Shown here: in pieces, positions 33,332 to 46,003 of the stretch
How positions within the stretch are numbered: the stretch's first letter is position 1
How the letters are laid out: each line of letters starts with the position of its first letter
DNA from: Zymoseptoria tritici IPO323
Lineage: Eukaryota > Ascomycota > Dothideomycetes > Mycosphaerellales > Mycosphaerellaceae
Direction of reading: 5' to 3'
Assembly: GCF_000219625.1 (NCBI RefSeq)
Contig: NC_018218.1
Location: forward strand, 2,976,001-3,040,000
DNA: 64,000 bases
Position numbers and translations under genes: made by a program
Notes under the pieces: model-generated
What the model was told of the DNA's origin: nothing
Seen by the model: only the letters and a program-made list of their open reading frames with translations
Database searches by the model: none

Positions 33332-33806
33332 GCTGGCGGTGGTGGCCTGTCTGGCGATGAGTTGCGGTCGGTGTAGCAGCGTGATCGATGTGATGAAGTT
33401 ACAAAGGTGAGGTTAAAGCGCTCCCAAACCAGACGGAAGGTGCGGCTCGAGAAAGCCGTCACGTGCATACAATGTGATCTTCAAGACTGAGGTGCTTCAT
33501 GCATGATTTCACCAAGACCAGACTCAACAGCACTTCTCTACAGAGTAAGGTATATATAGCATTTGCCGAAAATGATCTAGCAAAGAAAAGAGCAAAGCAT
33601 GGCAGGCCGATTGGGGGTATAACAAGTTGTCTCTCACTCATGTGTAATCGCCTCTTGCCGGAAACACCTTTGCTCCGATTCTCACTAGTAGTCCTGTTTG
33701 ACCGTAGCGGACCTCCGTAATTGCATGGTCCGATGTCCTCAATATCCAATACCAGTCTCCTCGCCGCGTTCTGTGGCGGAACCCATTCCTCATCCCATCA
33801 CCACAC
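33332..33806. other. Intergenic region, no gene seen
   Basis: 475 bp between mL54 (promoter side) and the 3' end of HAP2. No gene-like content. Confidence 0.5.
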
Positions 33807-34784
33807 CTAACCATCATCATCCTCATCGTCATCGTCATCCTTCAACTTCTTACTGGGCGTGCCGTTCTTCATGCCGCCGTTCATGTCACCTGCTTTCCGC
33901 TTAGCACTGCCACCACCGTTCGACATGGATCCATTTTCACCTTTAGAATCCGTGGGTGGTGGTCCTCCTGCTTCCATCGCCGCGACCTCCTCCGCCGTCA
34001 AGAATCTGCCTCCCGGACCACGCGGTCTGCGCATAGCATGGTTGTGTCTCGATTCGTGCAGATATGGTTTCCGACCCTTAGATGTCAGCCTCAACGCCTC
34101 TTCCAACTTTTGCCGTGCCATGCGCCTTTTCAGTATTCGGTGGAATTGCTTCGCGTTGACGTAGAGGGGGGATTCCTCGTTTGCGCCGGCCGGCGGTCCT
34201 TCCGGCGATTGCTGTGCGGCCTGTGGTGGTGGTGCGGCGGCTTGCTGCTGCTGTGTGGGAGGGCGCGGTACGCCCATAGGTGGTTGTTGCGACGGGACAG
34301 CAGGGCTGTTGATCGTGTGCGACATTCTTCTCTGTGGCATCTGAGCTTGTTGCATCGGCATGCTATTTGACATCTGCGCCGAGGGCAGGTTCATTTGTGA
34401 CGCCATTGAGCTCGGTACGTTCATCTGAGGTTGTCGTGGTGACTGCGGAGGTCGTTGCAAAGATCCATCAGTCTTCATGCGCGGCGAAGTCTGCGACAGT
34501 GAGCCAGGCATTGATGAGTCGGGCATCGAGTAGGCCGGGTAACCTGAGGCCGCGGCTGTGGCCATGGCAGCGGCCTGCGACGGCGATACACCATACTGCG
34601 GCTGCATGCCATAGGCAGGATTGTAGCCCATCTGCGGTGGCATCATGTTGTGCTGTCCCAGTTGCGGCGGTTGTTGGTGTTGCGCGTAGTTGGGCTGTTG
34701 GACGGGACTTTGTTGCGGCGCACCATTGTGAGGATGTGGGTATGCAGACTGCTGCTGCGGGTGGTATTGCGCGTAGGAGTCCAT
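33807..34784 (-). CDS. HAP2: CCAAT-binding factor subunit HAP2 / NF-YA (HapB)
   Basis: Single exon, 325 aa. The first 200 residues are Gln/Pro/Met-rich (an activation-type region). The NF-YA core follows at about 204-262: the Hap3/Hap5-association helix ([20 protein letters not shown]) and the DNA-contact part ([20 protein letters not shown]). A basic nuclear-type segment (SAKRKAGD) and an acidic Asp tail ([10 protein letters not shown]) end the protein. It binds CCAAT boxes with Hap3 and Hap5; in filamentous fungi the complex works with HapX in iron regulation and with redox and secondary metabolism. The ATG at 34782-34784 is the only sensible start. Confidence 0.95.
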   Translation of the reverse strand: MDSYAQYHPQQQSAYPHPHNGAPQQSPVQQPNYAQHQQPPQLGQHNMMPPQMGYNPAYGMQPQYGVSPSQAAAMATAAASGYPAYSMPDSSMPGSLSQTSPRMKTDGSLQRPPQSPRQPQMNVPSSMASQMNLPSAQMSNSMPMQQAQMPQRRMSHTINSPAVPSQQPPMGVPRPPTQQQQAAAPPPQAAQQSPEGPPAGANEESPLYVNAKQFHRILKRRMARQKLEEALRLTSKGRKPYLHESRHNHAMRRPRGPGGRFLTAEEVAAMEAGGPPPTDSKGENGSMSNGGGSAKRKAGDMNGGMKNGTPSKKLKDDDDDEDDDG

Positions 34785-36704
34785 GATGGAGGATGTTGAT
34801 GCCGTAGACGCGCACAGACTAATCAGGGTTCCAGGTCTGGGGAGCGCGATGTGATGGGAGTCGCGCGAAGCTTAGGCTATACACACGATGCGGTGTCAGC
34901 CAGTTGAGCGGTGACAGCGAATGCCAGCGCCGCGATGATTCGACCGCGCCTGACGGAACGCCCGCTTCCCTATGGATACTCGACGGGCGCCTTCCAGTCG
35001 AGCAGGTGGCGGTGCAAGCGGTCGGACGAGGCGACGCAATGAAAGGCGAGGCGCACACGCTGCAGCTGTTGGACAGTCGCAGCGGCGATGGCAGGGTTCG
35101 GCGTACCTCGAGTCTCGGACTGGCACCAATAGACAGCGAGGGCAGCGCTGAGAAACAGAGACTAAACGATGAGCCAAACATTAGCGACGGTTTCAAGGTC
35201 AAATAGAAGAGCAATTGGACGGGCGGACGGGTAGTAGAGTAAAGCTGCAGGCGGTCCGCCGTATGCCAGCGCATCCTCCGAGCCCAATGTAACAACGCAT
35301 CGCCGCCACAGGTCGATCCAAGTAGAGCGCAAGTGCATTGACGTCGCTTCCGTCCGCCTTGCCCTGCCACGAGGACGTGTTCTTCAAGGCGGTGCGCGCG
35401 TTATCGGCAACGCCGTGATATTGGTGATGGGGCAAGTGGCGGTATAGGCGTGGGCGTTGACGCTCACACCTCGAGATTGAGGTACCAGGAAGGGCGATGA
35501 ACTTACAGAGTCTGTAGCGCGCGGCTCGAGCCTTGTGATCAGAGCGCACAAACGCGACAGTGCGCGGCTCTGAGCGGTATGATGAGAACTGCAGCTGGGT
35601 TTCGGTGTATGAACGACCTGGATAGACATCATCAGCACGTCGCAAAGCGCGTGGTGAGGCGCGACAACATGCGACGACTGGCTCTGAAGAGTCCCACGGC
35701 AACATGGCCTCGCAGCAGACGGCCATCACGTTATCGCGGTCGGAGAGGCATACCTGAGTCTCATTCGCGGTCGGTCCAAACAGCACGACTGGAATCCGAT
35801 GCACGAGTCGCTTGATGGATGGGGGTGCTTGGGTGAGGGTTCTGGTTGGTCCGGATGGAAGAGAAGGTGCGATTGGGTGAAGGGCGGAGGGCGTTGTTAT
35901 TGGAGCCGGGCGCTTCGGCAAGAAGCGTCATCGGCTTGGCCCTTCTGGGTTATCGCAGAATGAACAAATCACAACTCTTGACTCTCGATACCTAAGGTAG
36001 AGCAAGACTGGACCAAATTCACTGCCTGCACAAGAAGAGGCGGGAATTCTACTGTTGAAGCAATCATCACCGCGACTGTCAGGCGCGCACAGAGTTTCAC
36101 TTATTTTCTCGACATTGACACTGCATCGCCCGGAGGTCCCGCCTCACGTCAGCAGAGACGATGCGATCAAGCTTCGACATCCAGTTCATCACTACCACCG
36201 TCATAGCAGCCACATATCCGGTCTTCGATACAGATGAGGGACATACGGACGTGCATCTTTGAGACCCGCCTACGAAGACCGAGCCCTGGGAGCATGATTG
36301 TGCCATTCTGTACCTCTGTACTCGGGAATCCTCCCATAACCTCACTTTCGGTACGAATCCTGCACAACGTGGTTTCACTGCTCATGAACGCTGTGGAACC
36401 GGCTGGAATGATAAGTGCGGCCATGTGAAGCATATTTCCCGAAGTCAAGCTGATCAACTCGAGACACACCTTAAGAAGATGGCATGCCACAGCACGAGTC
36501 CATGGCATCTCAGGCGTAAGGCACATGCATTGTCCGTGTATGGAGACACCGATCATGCTCCGACATGCATGGCTTGATGCGTGGTGATGCAGGACTCGGA
36601 TGGACCGTTCCTGTGGGTTCGAGCGGTGACCAATCCAATCAGACCACCGACATGTGGGAGGCCAGAGACCAAAAAGCTGTGAGTTCATTGCAATGCAACG
36701 TGCC
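34785..36704. other. Long intergenic region with HAP2 leader
   Basis: 1.9 kb. Minus-strand open frames of 240 aa (35199-35921), 183 aa (34819-35370) and 173 aa (36167-36688) have no recognisable motifs. The first two probably lie in the HAP2 5' leader and promoter. No RNA gene was recognised. Confidence 0.4.
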
Positions 36705-37516
36705 TCATCCTTCGACCTTCTTCACACCATCTGAGTCCGTCACCAAAGTCGCGGCATTGAAATCCTCGGACGTGGGTAACTCGACATGCACATTCGACGC
36801 CACCGCCATCTGCATCTCCACCTTCTTCGCCCGAACCTCCAGAACGTGCCCACCCGCCGTACGATTCTTGTTGATGAAATGCAAGTGCTCACCAGCAACG
36901 CCGAAGCCTTGCCAGTTCTTTGGCGTACGGAAACCAATAATCGTGCCTTCGATGTTGTCGTATGTCTCCACGGATTGCTTCTCACCGAGTTCCGATAGAG
37001 GCTGTCCTTTGTACCTGAACGATACGATCAGTCCTGGTCGTACGTTTGGACCGCCAACTACTCACTCCTGCCCTCTTACCGTCCTGCACTTCAGGTGATC
37101 AAACTTGCCATTGATCCGATAAGTCATGAACAAATTTGCAGCGTGATCATTGAAATCGTTCAGGCCGTTGTCGATGTCGTCCTTATCTCGCAGCTCGATG
37201 TCTGATGTGCTTTGTGGTACGAAGTTCGTGCTGACGACGAAGGGGATCTTGTCCTCATCGCCGGCTTCTCTGATGTTGCCTTCTGCCAGAAGTTGGTAGA
37301 CTTTGCCGTCGAGGAAGAGCAGTTCTCCGTTCATACGAGCGAATGTTCCGAGCTGAGTACGCCAATCAGTCAAACGCTCTCGTTTGTCATAATTTGTGCC
37401 AGAAATACTCCTTGGTTTCCTTTCTGTTGAAGCTTTGAAACACTGATGCCGGTTTCGCAGACTCCGTCCATTAAGGCATTGAGAAGCGAGTATTGGTAGA
37501 TGTGATTTTCGTCCAT
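36705..37516 (-). CDS. Alpha-acetolactate decarboxylase (BudA/ALDC family)
   Basis: Exons 37409-37516, 37066-37352 and 36705-37014 give 234 aa. Intron 1 (56 nt) uses GTATTT; intron 2 (51 nt) uses GTGAGT, the only donor I found that keeps frame. The start is MDENHIYQYSLLNALMDGV, the usual ALDC beginning (no signal peptide). The metal ligands are His175, His177 (EHLHF) and His188 (GGHVL). Their spacing matches, with a constant offset, the zinc ligands I recall for the Brevibacillus enzyme, and the expected catalytic Glu46 (NGEL) and Arg126 (KCRT) are present; Glu233 is a candidate for the C-terminal catalytic Glu. The enzyme turns acetolactate into acetoin with CO2 loss. ALDC is best known from bacteria, so transfer is a possible origin. 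Confidence 0.88.
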
Positions 37517-37771
37517 GATCGAAATAGAGTCTAAGAGCGATGTAGGTCTTGAGGAACAAGTCTTTGTCTCTGGAGATGCAGCGAGTTCAGTTAATATCGA
37601 AGAAGCGGCGCCTTCCCATGCGTACCGACTTTCATGTGAATACAGTAGAACGTCATTCCGGCCCTTGCGAAACCGAACCCAGTTTCCGAACCCGAAACGA
37701 AGCTCTTCCCCGAAGCCGCCGCAAATAAATGTTGTAACGGACGGTTAACAAGAAGACAGTCGCTCCCGTTC

Positions 37772-38815
37772 ATGACTGTAGGAAATACAATGGAGGAGTC
37801 AAACTCCCAGCCTGCAACCGACAGGCGAGTCACTCCAGCAGCGAAAAAGTTCTCCATCTTCGATGTTCCAGCACCTTTGCGAGAGCTGTTCACCCGCTTC
37901 CCACTCTACACCTACGACGCGAACGAGCTTCCACTCAATGCTCCCACGCGACGAACCGAGCATTCTCTTCACATCTTCTCAACAACAGACGATGCAGCGA
38001 AGGGTCGACCGAGCTTCAACCCGAGTTGTCTGAAGTGGCAGGTTTGTGAAGACCATCAGCTAATTTTGGACGTATCTTTGCTAAAACGACCACAACGTAG
38101 GCGTTCCTGAGATTCGCTGGTCTGCCATTCCGTCTCGTACCCTCCAGCAACCATGCTTCTCCCTCTGGAGCACTACCTTTCCTACAACCAGCACTGTCAA
38201 GTCCGGAATCAAGTCCAGTCCCACCTATACCGAGCAACAAGTTGAAGAAGTGGTTAGCAGCACAGAAGTTGGGACAAAACATTGGGGAGGTGGAGGATAT
38301 ACGATATGAGGCATACGCTTCGTTACTGGATAACAGGTTACGAAAGGCTTGGGTGAGATCTGCCATACACAGCAATTCCGTGGAGTCATGCTGACGATTT
38401 CTCCCAGCTCTACCAGCTCTACCTCGCACCGGAGAACTCTCCCCTCGTCCATCGCCTCTATGTCGCGCCATGCTCATCACAGCCCTTCGTACAAATGTCA
38501 ATAGCACAGCAGCTTCGCACAGCGGCTGAAGCAGAGCTCGTAAAGTCCGCAGCGACTAACATTGTTTCCGCCCCGGATCTGATTCGCGAAGCGGATGAAG
38601 CGTTCGAATCGCTGTCGAATTTGCTGGGGAAGGAGAGATGGTTCTTCGGACAGGACGAACCAGGGTTGTTCGATGCGAGTGTTTTTGCCTATACGCATCT
38701 TCTGTTGGAGGAGAGGCTGGGATGGAGGCATAATCCGCTGGAGGAGGTTCTGCAGAGGTGGCCGAATTTGGTGTGGCACCGGGATAGGGTTGTGGTGCGA
38801 TACTTTGAGGGATGA
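37772..38815 (+). CDS. Metaxin-like mitochondrial outer membrane protein (Sam35-like)
   Basis: Exons 37772-38041, 38101-38352 and 38408-38815 (59- and 55-nt introns, both phase 0; the first donor is GTTTGT) give 309 aa. Landmarks are LFTRFPLYTYDANELPLNAP, HIFSTTDDAAKGRPSFNPSC followed by LKWQAFLRFAGLPF, SNHASPSGALPFLQP, DIRYEAYASLLDNRLRKAW, and a GST_C-type end (EAFESLSNLLG, PGLFDASVFAYTHLLL). This is the fungal metaxin/Sam35 pattern: a GST-like fold in the sorting and assembly machinery that inserts beta-barrel proteins. The assignment to Sam35 rather than Sam37 is from memory of fungal homologues. An alternative ATG lies six codons downstream (37790). Confidence 0.7.
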
Positions 38816-39227
38816 GAGGATGAAGAAACGGAAAGAGGTCTCAGCTCTGAGAGTAAAGGTACAAAGTGTATAGCATTGTGGATGGATGCCACAGGCACGC
38901 ATATATCATGGAGGAAAGCATCTCCGCAACGGACTGAACGTCTTCGGGACTCCGTATGGCGGAAGCCGGACTTTGGAGTCGAGTCTTGAACAATTGCAAA
39001 TGTGCAGTTTGGATCAAAGAAGATGTCGAAATAAAGGTCCAAGATTCTATGTTCTTGTTTGAAATGGTCTTCTCCGTGAGCTTCGTCATGTGCAAGCAAT
39101 CCGATCCCTTGAAGCTCGGACCACCCATGCATCGACTTGAACACCTCTCCGCGACATTGAACAGGGAGCTTCGGATTTTGAACATCACCAACCACCAACC
39201 ACCCAACCACCTCCACTTCTCTTCATC
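38816..39227. other. Intergenic region, STT3 promoter
   Basis: 412 bp. A CACCAACCACCAACCACCC run lies just before the STT3 ATG. No gene seen. Confidence 0.5.
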
Positions 39228-41631
39228 ATGGCCGTCGATACATCCAGCCCTGTGCCGGGTGCCGACTTCTTCTTCAAAGGCGAGACGGGACGCAACACAC
39301 GAGGTCTTCTGCGTCTCATCATCCTGTGCACCATTGCAGCAGCAGCCATCTCCGCCCGCTTGTTCTCTGTCATTCGCTTCGAGAGCATTATTCACGAATG
39401 TCAGTCCTCACCAATCCTCGATGTTGAGCTGCTCTTCCCACCATACTGACCTGTCCAACAGTCGATCCTTGGTTCAACTTTCGAGCAACAAAATACCTCG
39501 TCAGCAACGGCTTCTACAACTTTTGGGATTGGTTCGACGACCGAACATGGCATCCTCTCGGACGTGTCACCGGGGGCACTCTCTACCCAGGCCTCATGGT
39601 CACATCAGGAGCCATCTACCATGCTCTCCGCGCACTGGCGATGCCCATCGATATTCGCAACATCTGCGTGCTCCTTGCACCAGCATTCTCCGGCCTGACG
39701 GCCTTTGCGACCTACCTCTTCACGTCCGAGATGAGTGACAGCCCTTCTGCAGGTCTGCTCGCCGCTATTTTCATGGGCATTGCGCCAGGATACATCAGCA
39801 GAAGTGTGGCCGGTTCATACGACAACGAAGCCATTGCCATTTTCTTGCTGGTCTTCACCTTCTACCTGTGGATCAAGGCGGTAAAAGAGGGAAGCATTAT
39901 GTGGGGTGCGCTGACGGCGCTGTTCTACGGATACATGGTCAGCGCATGGGGTGGATACGTCTTCATCACCAACTTGCTGCCACTTCACGCTTTCGTGTTG
40001 ATCTGTATGGGACGCTTCAGCGGGCGTCTATATGTCAGCTACACGACGTGGTATGCACTGGGAACATTGGCCAGCATGCAGATTCCCTTCGTGGGTTTCT
40101 TGCCAATCCGCAGCAGTGACCACATGGCTGCTCTTGGAATCTTCGGTCTCATCCAGCTGGTTGGTGCTGCCGAGTTTGTCCGTTATCAGCTTCCGTCGAA
40201 GCAGTTCCAGACTCTGCTCCGCGCGATGGTGCTGATCGTTTTTGGTGTTGCATTCGGCGGCCTCGTTCTCCTCACAGTCTCTGGAACCATTGCACCTTGG
40301 AGTGGTCGGTTCTACTCGCTCTGGGATACTGGATACGCCAAGATTCACATTCCCATTATTGCTTCCGTCTCCGAGCACCAGCCGACCGCCTGGCCGGCAT
40401 TCTTCTTCGACTTGAACATGCTCATCTGGCTCTTCCCAGCTGGTGTGTACATGTGCTTCCGTACTCTCCGCGACGAGCAGGTCTTCATTGTCATCTACGC
40501 TGTGTTGGCCAGCTATTTCGCCGGCGTGATGGTTCGTCTGATGCTCACGCTCACTCCAGTCGTCTGCGTTGCCGCGGCTCTTGCCATCAGCCAGATTCTG
40601 GACACTTTCATGGTCGCGAAAACCCCGGCGGAGCCAGCGGAGACCAAGACGAACGGGAATGCCAATGGCTCAGCCAACATCTCGGATAAGATCTCCGCTA
40701 GCCTTCCCGACTCTCTTCGTTCTACCAAGGGGCCGCTGGTCGGTATTTACAGCTATGTTTCCAAGTCGCTTGTCACTGGATTTGTGACTGCATATCTGCT
40801 CATATTTGTGCTTCACTGCACATGGGTGACCTCGAACGCATACTCCTCGCCATCCGTCGTGCTTGCGTCGAAGCTGCCCGATGGCAGCCAGCACATCATC
40901 GATGATTACCGCGAGGCTTACTACTGGCTGCGTCAGAACACTGAGCAGAACGCGAAGGTGATGAGTTGGTGGGATTACGGATACCAGATCGGCGGTATGG
41001 CTGATCGACCGACTCTGGTCGACAACAACACCTGGAACAACACCCACATTGCTACGGTTGGAAAGGCCATGTCCAGCCGCGAGGAGGTGTCGTACCCGAT
41101 CATGCGTCAACACGAGGTTGACTATGTGCTTATTGTGTTTGGTGGTCTTTTGGGATACTCAGGAGACGACATCAACAAGTTCTTATGGATGGTCAGAATT
41201 GCTGAGGGTGAGATTTTGTCCTGAAACCACGACTTCGAACACACACTAACAGTATCTCAGGAATCTGGCCCGACGAGGTCAAGGAGCGCGACTACTTCAC
41301 TCAACGAGGCGAATACCGCGTCGATGACCAAGCAACCGACACGATGAAGAACTCGCTCATGTACAAGATGAGCTACTACAACTACAACTCTCTCTTCCCC
41401 GCCGGCCAAGCTCAAGACCGCGTTCGCAACTCCAAGTTGCCAGCGGAGGGACCCGAGCTTTCGACGCTTGAAGAGGCGTTCACCAGTGAGAACTGGATCA
41501 TCAGAATCTACAAGGTCAAGGATCTTGATAATCTGGGCCGGTCGCATCAGGATGCGGTGAAGTTTCAGAAGGGAAACAAGAGGGCGAAGGCGGCGAAGAG
41601 GAGAGGCGCGAGAGTTCTTCGTGTAGAGTAG
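39228..41631 (+). CDS. STT3: Oligosaccharyltransferase catalytic subunit Stt3
   Basis: Exons 39228-39399, 39462-41207 and 41261-41631 (62- and 53-nt introns) give 762 aa. There is a cytosolic N-terminus, then about 11-13 membrane spans. The first-loop signature FESIIHEFDPWFNFRAT is split by intron 1 and holds the metal/acceptor Asp. YDNEAIAIFLLVF and the ASVSEHQPTAWP loop (SVSE motif) follow. The lumenal domain begins with the WWDYG sequon-binding motif at about 559-563 (KVMSWWDYGYQI). The C-terminus is basic (GNKRAKAAKRRGARVLRVE). Stt3 moves the Glc3Man9GlcNAc2 glycan from dolichol to Asn-x-Ser/Thr in the ER lumen. All key motifs are intact. Confidence 0.97.
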
Positions 41632-41863
41632 TCGTGAGTCGTTGTACGTATACATGTAGCGATACCACTGCAATATCAAAAAGTATTGATCAAGACTCGT
41701 TTGCCTATATTGAACGCCCTCTCCTCCCTTACATTTCCAAGGTCTACGAAATACCCCCAATTCCGGTATTTCCTGGAACGCGCGCTCCCATGGGATGTCT
41801 TCGCACATAACTCAGCTCAGATCTACCCAAGGGAACCTGACCCTTTCTTCTTTTCCCTTCGCG

Positions 41864-42554
<691 letters not shown>

Positions 42555-42839
42555 CAAGTGCACAGCATTGTATCGGCGTATAGGGAGGAGCATGTAGTAC
42601 GGAGTGAGTCTGGCGAGATCTGCAGAGGGTATGAAGCCAGAAACATGGCCGACATCAAGGTCATTCATCCACACAATCGAATAGAGTTCGTGAGCACGTG
42701 CCTGGCGTCATCGTGCCGGCATCTTCACATGGAAGCTGATCATCGTCCGAAAACATTCCCGGCCGTCTTTCGCCTTTCACACCGTTCAATTGCAACGACT
42801 TCTCGACCTCCTCCTTTGTACATCACCGTTTGATTGACA

Positions 42840-43634
42840 ATGCGTCCACGAACTCTCCGAGCCGCGACAAACGCCATAACCTCCTCCGTCCGCCGCGACC
42901 GGCCTACACCTCGCCGTCCATACATCTGCGACAACTGCCGACAACAGCTCTCGAGTCCATCCCAGACACGATTCCTCAGCACGACGCAAAGACGAGCATT
43001 CAACATTACACCTTCCCTCCGACAACAACAGTCGCGCGCGCAGCAGCACGAAGCCGCCTCCGAAACGTCCGCCAGACCCACGCAGACCCATTACTCCCTC
43101 TTCCCCAGCACCTTTCCCGCTGGGCCACCACCAGCTTCACCCTTCACGCCTTCCCTTCCAGCCCTCCGGCGTGAATTTCTCACTCTCCAACAAAAATCTC
43201 ACCCGGACCTCTTCCCTCCCGCAGAGAAACCCCGCGCCGAAGCCTTGTCCATGCTCATCAACGAGGCGTATCGCACATTGCAAGATCCCTTGCGACGGGC
43301 GGAGTACCTCTTATCGCTGCAAGGCGTAGACCTCGACGATGAGTCCGCAAAGCTGGGCGACCAAGCGGCTGGTGAGGGAGGGGAGCTTTTGATGGAGGTC
43401 ATGGAAGCGAGAGAGGCGGTCGACGAGGTTGAGGACGAGGCTGGGTTGGAGGCGTTAAAGAGCGACAATGAAGAGAGGATGAAGGGGAGTGTGGCGGGGT
43501 TGGAAGCCGCTTTTGCGGAAGGTAATTTGGAGGCGGCGAGGAGGGAGGCCGTCAGGCTGCGCTATTGGAAGAACATCGAGGAGAGTATACGCGGCTGGGA
43601 GAAGGGTCACGGCGGTGGAAACAATGAGCATTGA
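42840..43634 (+). CDS. JAC1: Mitochondrial J-protein Jac1/HscB (Fe-S cluster assembly)
   Basis: Single exon, 264 aa from the ATG at 42840. The N-terminus is a long basic, Ser/Arg-rich mitochondrial presequence (MRPRTLRAATNAITSSVRR), with CDNC at about 30 (CDNCRQQL). The J domain starts near 85 (THYSLFPSTFP) and carries His121-Pro-Asp123 (QQKSHPDLFPP), then INEAYRTLQDPLRRAEYLLSL. The C-terminal helical HscB domain (LLMEVMEAREAVDEVEDE; LRYWKNIEESI) binds the Isu scaffold. Jac1 stimulates the Hsp70 Ssq1/Ssc1 during transfer of Fe-S clusters. The CxxC in the N-terminal part recalls the N-terminal zinc-binding element of animal HSC20. Confidence 0.92.
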   Translation: MRPRTLRAATNAITSSVRRDRPTPRRPYICDNCRQQLSSPSQTRFLSTTQRRAFNITPSLRQQQSRAQQHEAASETSARPTQTHYSLFPSTFPAGPPPASPFTPSLPALRREFLTLQQKSHPDLFPPAEKPRAEALSMLINEAYRTLQDPLRRAEYLLSLQGVDLDDESAKLGDQAAGEGGELLMEVMEAREAVDEVEDEAGLEALKSDNEERMKGSVAGLEAAFAEGNLEAARREAVRLRYWKNIEESIRGWEKGHGGGNNEH

Positions 43635-43857
43635 TGTTATGATCTGCCTTGTGGAGGAGTGGGAGCAGGATTCCCGATCCGGAGGCCGTTGAAAGAAATG
43701 GAAATTTCAGTACACACGGTGTCAGAGCCATCTGTTCAGCATGGACCGTTTCACGATCTGCGTAGTGTTCCACCCGTCTCTGTCGATGTCAACGTGAAAA
43801 CGAAATTGCAGCAGGTGAGCGTTGTGCTCTCAACCTGACATTCCTTCTCTCTTTTCA

Positions 43858-46003
43858 TCATAATCCCTTGACTCCCTTCCCGTCAAACTTCTCTTCCTCG
43901 ATCGACCCATTTCCATTGCCATTGCCATGCGTCTTCGCTCCATGTCCGTTACCCTCCAACGTTACAATCGGCGCATTTGCAATCTTCTTGCCCCTCGTTC
44001 TCTCGAAGAACGTGCTGACCTCCGAACTCCAATCGTCCTCCATCTCATCCCTGCCCGCCTCTTGTGCCTCCTTCTCCGCCGCATTCCTCGCCATCGCTGC
44101 CTCCCAATCTGCGCGCATCTCCTCCACGCGTTGCTTGTAGTCCAGATCGGCATCGTAGCCCTTTCCGATGCCCCGCATTCTCTCCCATAATGATAAGTGT
44201 TGCGGGTGGATGGCGACGCCGTGGTACTCTTTCTCCCGTCCGGAGCGAATGTAGGCCCAGCGACGTTCTTGTTCCTTCAGATCCAGACCGGTCGTGTCGG
44301 GGAGGAAGACATAGGTGAGGATCGCACCGGCAAGACCGAACCATGGGACGACGAGGAATCGGGTCGGAACGTCGATGTAGTTGTACAGCACGGCGGCGGT
44401 GAGGGCGCCGGCTTTACCCATTGCGGCGGAGAAGCCATGTGCGGATGCACGGACGGGCGTGGGGAAGACTTCGGCTGCGACGAGGAAGGTAACGGAATTG
44501 GGGCCGAATTGGTTGAAGAACGACGAGAGGAAGTACATGGCCATGAAAGCGTGGACACCGGCACCTTCGGCGAAGTAGGTGTAGTTGAACGCTGGGATGA
44601 CGAAGCAGATGAAGTCGCCGAGGAATCCAATGATTTGCATCCATTTGCGGCCGTAGTTCTTGTTGTCGATGAGGAAGGAGGCGAGGTAGTATCCAACGAG
44701 GGAGACGCCAATGTTGACCAAATTCCACAGCCAGGTCGTCATCACGTTTTTTGTGCCGCCGGTGATGGTGTTGATGAACTCGGCTTGGAAGAGCTTGTTG
44801 CCGTAGAAGAAGACATCATTGGCGTACCACGTGCCTGCGGTGGCGAGAATGCGACCGCCAAAGTAGGAAAAGGTCAGGCCGAGGGACTTCGTGTCGTATC
44901 CAGTGACGGAGCTCTTCTTCTTGGCTTGTTGGAGGACTTTGGAGGCCGATTTCATCTTATATGTACGGTAGTAGACCAGCCAGAGAGTGCCGACGGCTGG
45001 AATGAAAAAGGATACGCGGTAGGTCCATTGTACGAGGGTTTGGCCGTAAGGAGGGCTGGAAGTGCCGCCGTGGAAGATGAGGAGAAGGAGAATGAGGATG
45101 ACCTGGTTGAACCATTGACCCCAGCCTTGCATCAAGAAAGCAGAAGTGACCTTGCGACCACGGTGCAGGCGATCTTCGCGAGTGGACACCTTGCCCGCGC
45201 CAACAGCATTTTCCATGCCAGAGGTGGCAGTCATGGGGTACTCTCCACCAACACCGATGCCGTAGAAGAAGAGCGACCAGACGTAGCAAACGACCCAGCC
45301 GTCTAGATGTTGTCAGTAAAACGTACGGATACACTCAATCGATCAACTCACTCAGAGAAAGACCCCACGATGCCGTGAGCATGACCAATCCCAAGAACAT
45401 GATGATAGCATCCTGAATGAGACCCCACCGACGACCCAGCCAATCACCTAGAACACCAACCAAGATCTGACCGACGATAATTCCGCAAATCTCGAGGTAA
45501 TCGACAGATTGAACCCAGGTCTCATTGCAAGCTGTTGGTGTCTTGCCCCAGCACTGGGGGTATGCGGCGGCGAACAATGGCTTGACGTTGCCGATGGAGA
45601 AGAGAACGTAGCTGGAGAGTCATCAGTCGATCGTTTCGATAACATCGACGAACGCAACTCACCCTTCGAGCAGGAGACCCATTCCAGGAATGATCATATT
45701 TCGGAAATAGTACGACACCGGACTCAACGGATCCGCCTTCATCATGCTTCCAATCGACTTCAACTCCTTCTTCGCCTCGGCAGAGTCGACTTTGTTAACG
45801 AAAGCGATGCGTTTTCCGATTGGCATATCCGCCCAGTAGACGCCGTCCTCGTTGTAGCTGTCGTCAGGAAGGAGCAAGCTGCGGAAGACGGAGGCTTCGT
45901 TGGCTTGCATGCTGGTGAAGTCTTGGGTTGCAACGTGCTCGCCGCCCATATTTGGTCCGTGAGGCGCGGCGAGGCCATAGTCGCGCATGGAAGAGTGCGG
46001 CAT
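43858..46003 (-). CDS. MFS transporter, phosphate:H+ symporter (PHS)-like
   Basis: Exons 45663-46003, 45352-45611 and 43858-45302 (51- and 49-nt introns) give 681 aa. A long hydrophilic N-terminus (about 100 aa) precedes the first span (NMIIPGMGLLLEGYVLFSIG). MFS loop motif LGDWLGRRWGLIQDAI; GIGVGGEYPMTATSGMEN, close to the GGDYPLS motif of Pho84/Git1-type carriers; LIDNKNYGRKWMQIIGFLGD in the second half; GPNSVTFLVAAEVFPTPVRA before span 11. About 12 spans in total. The C-terminal ~120 aa are cytosolic, charged and Gly/Asn-rich (NGNGNGNG). Family relatives carry phosphate or glycerophosphodiesters; the true substrate is uncertain. The 5' leader is a long CT tract. Confidence 0.8.

Noticed and set aside
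35199..35921. 240-aa minus-strand open frame upstream of HAP2
   Set aside because: Composition unlike protein and position fits the HAP2 promoter or leader.
36167..36688. 173-aa ATG-started minus-strand frame downstream of ALDC
   Set aside because: No motif, Cys/Met-rich; could be a real orphan, but nothing supports it beyond being open.
44197..45306. 369-aa open frame antisense to the MFS transporter
   Set aside because: Gly/Glu/Val-rich mirror of the transporter's codons; no domain.
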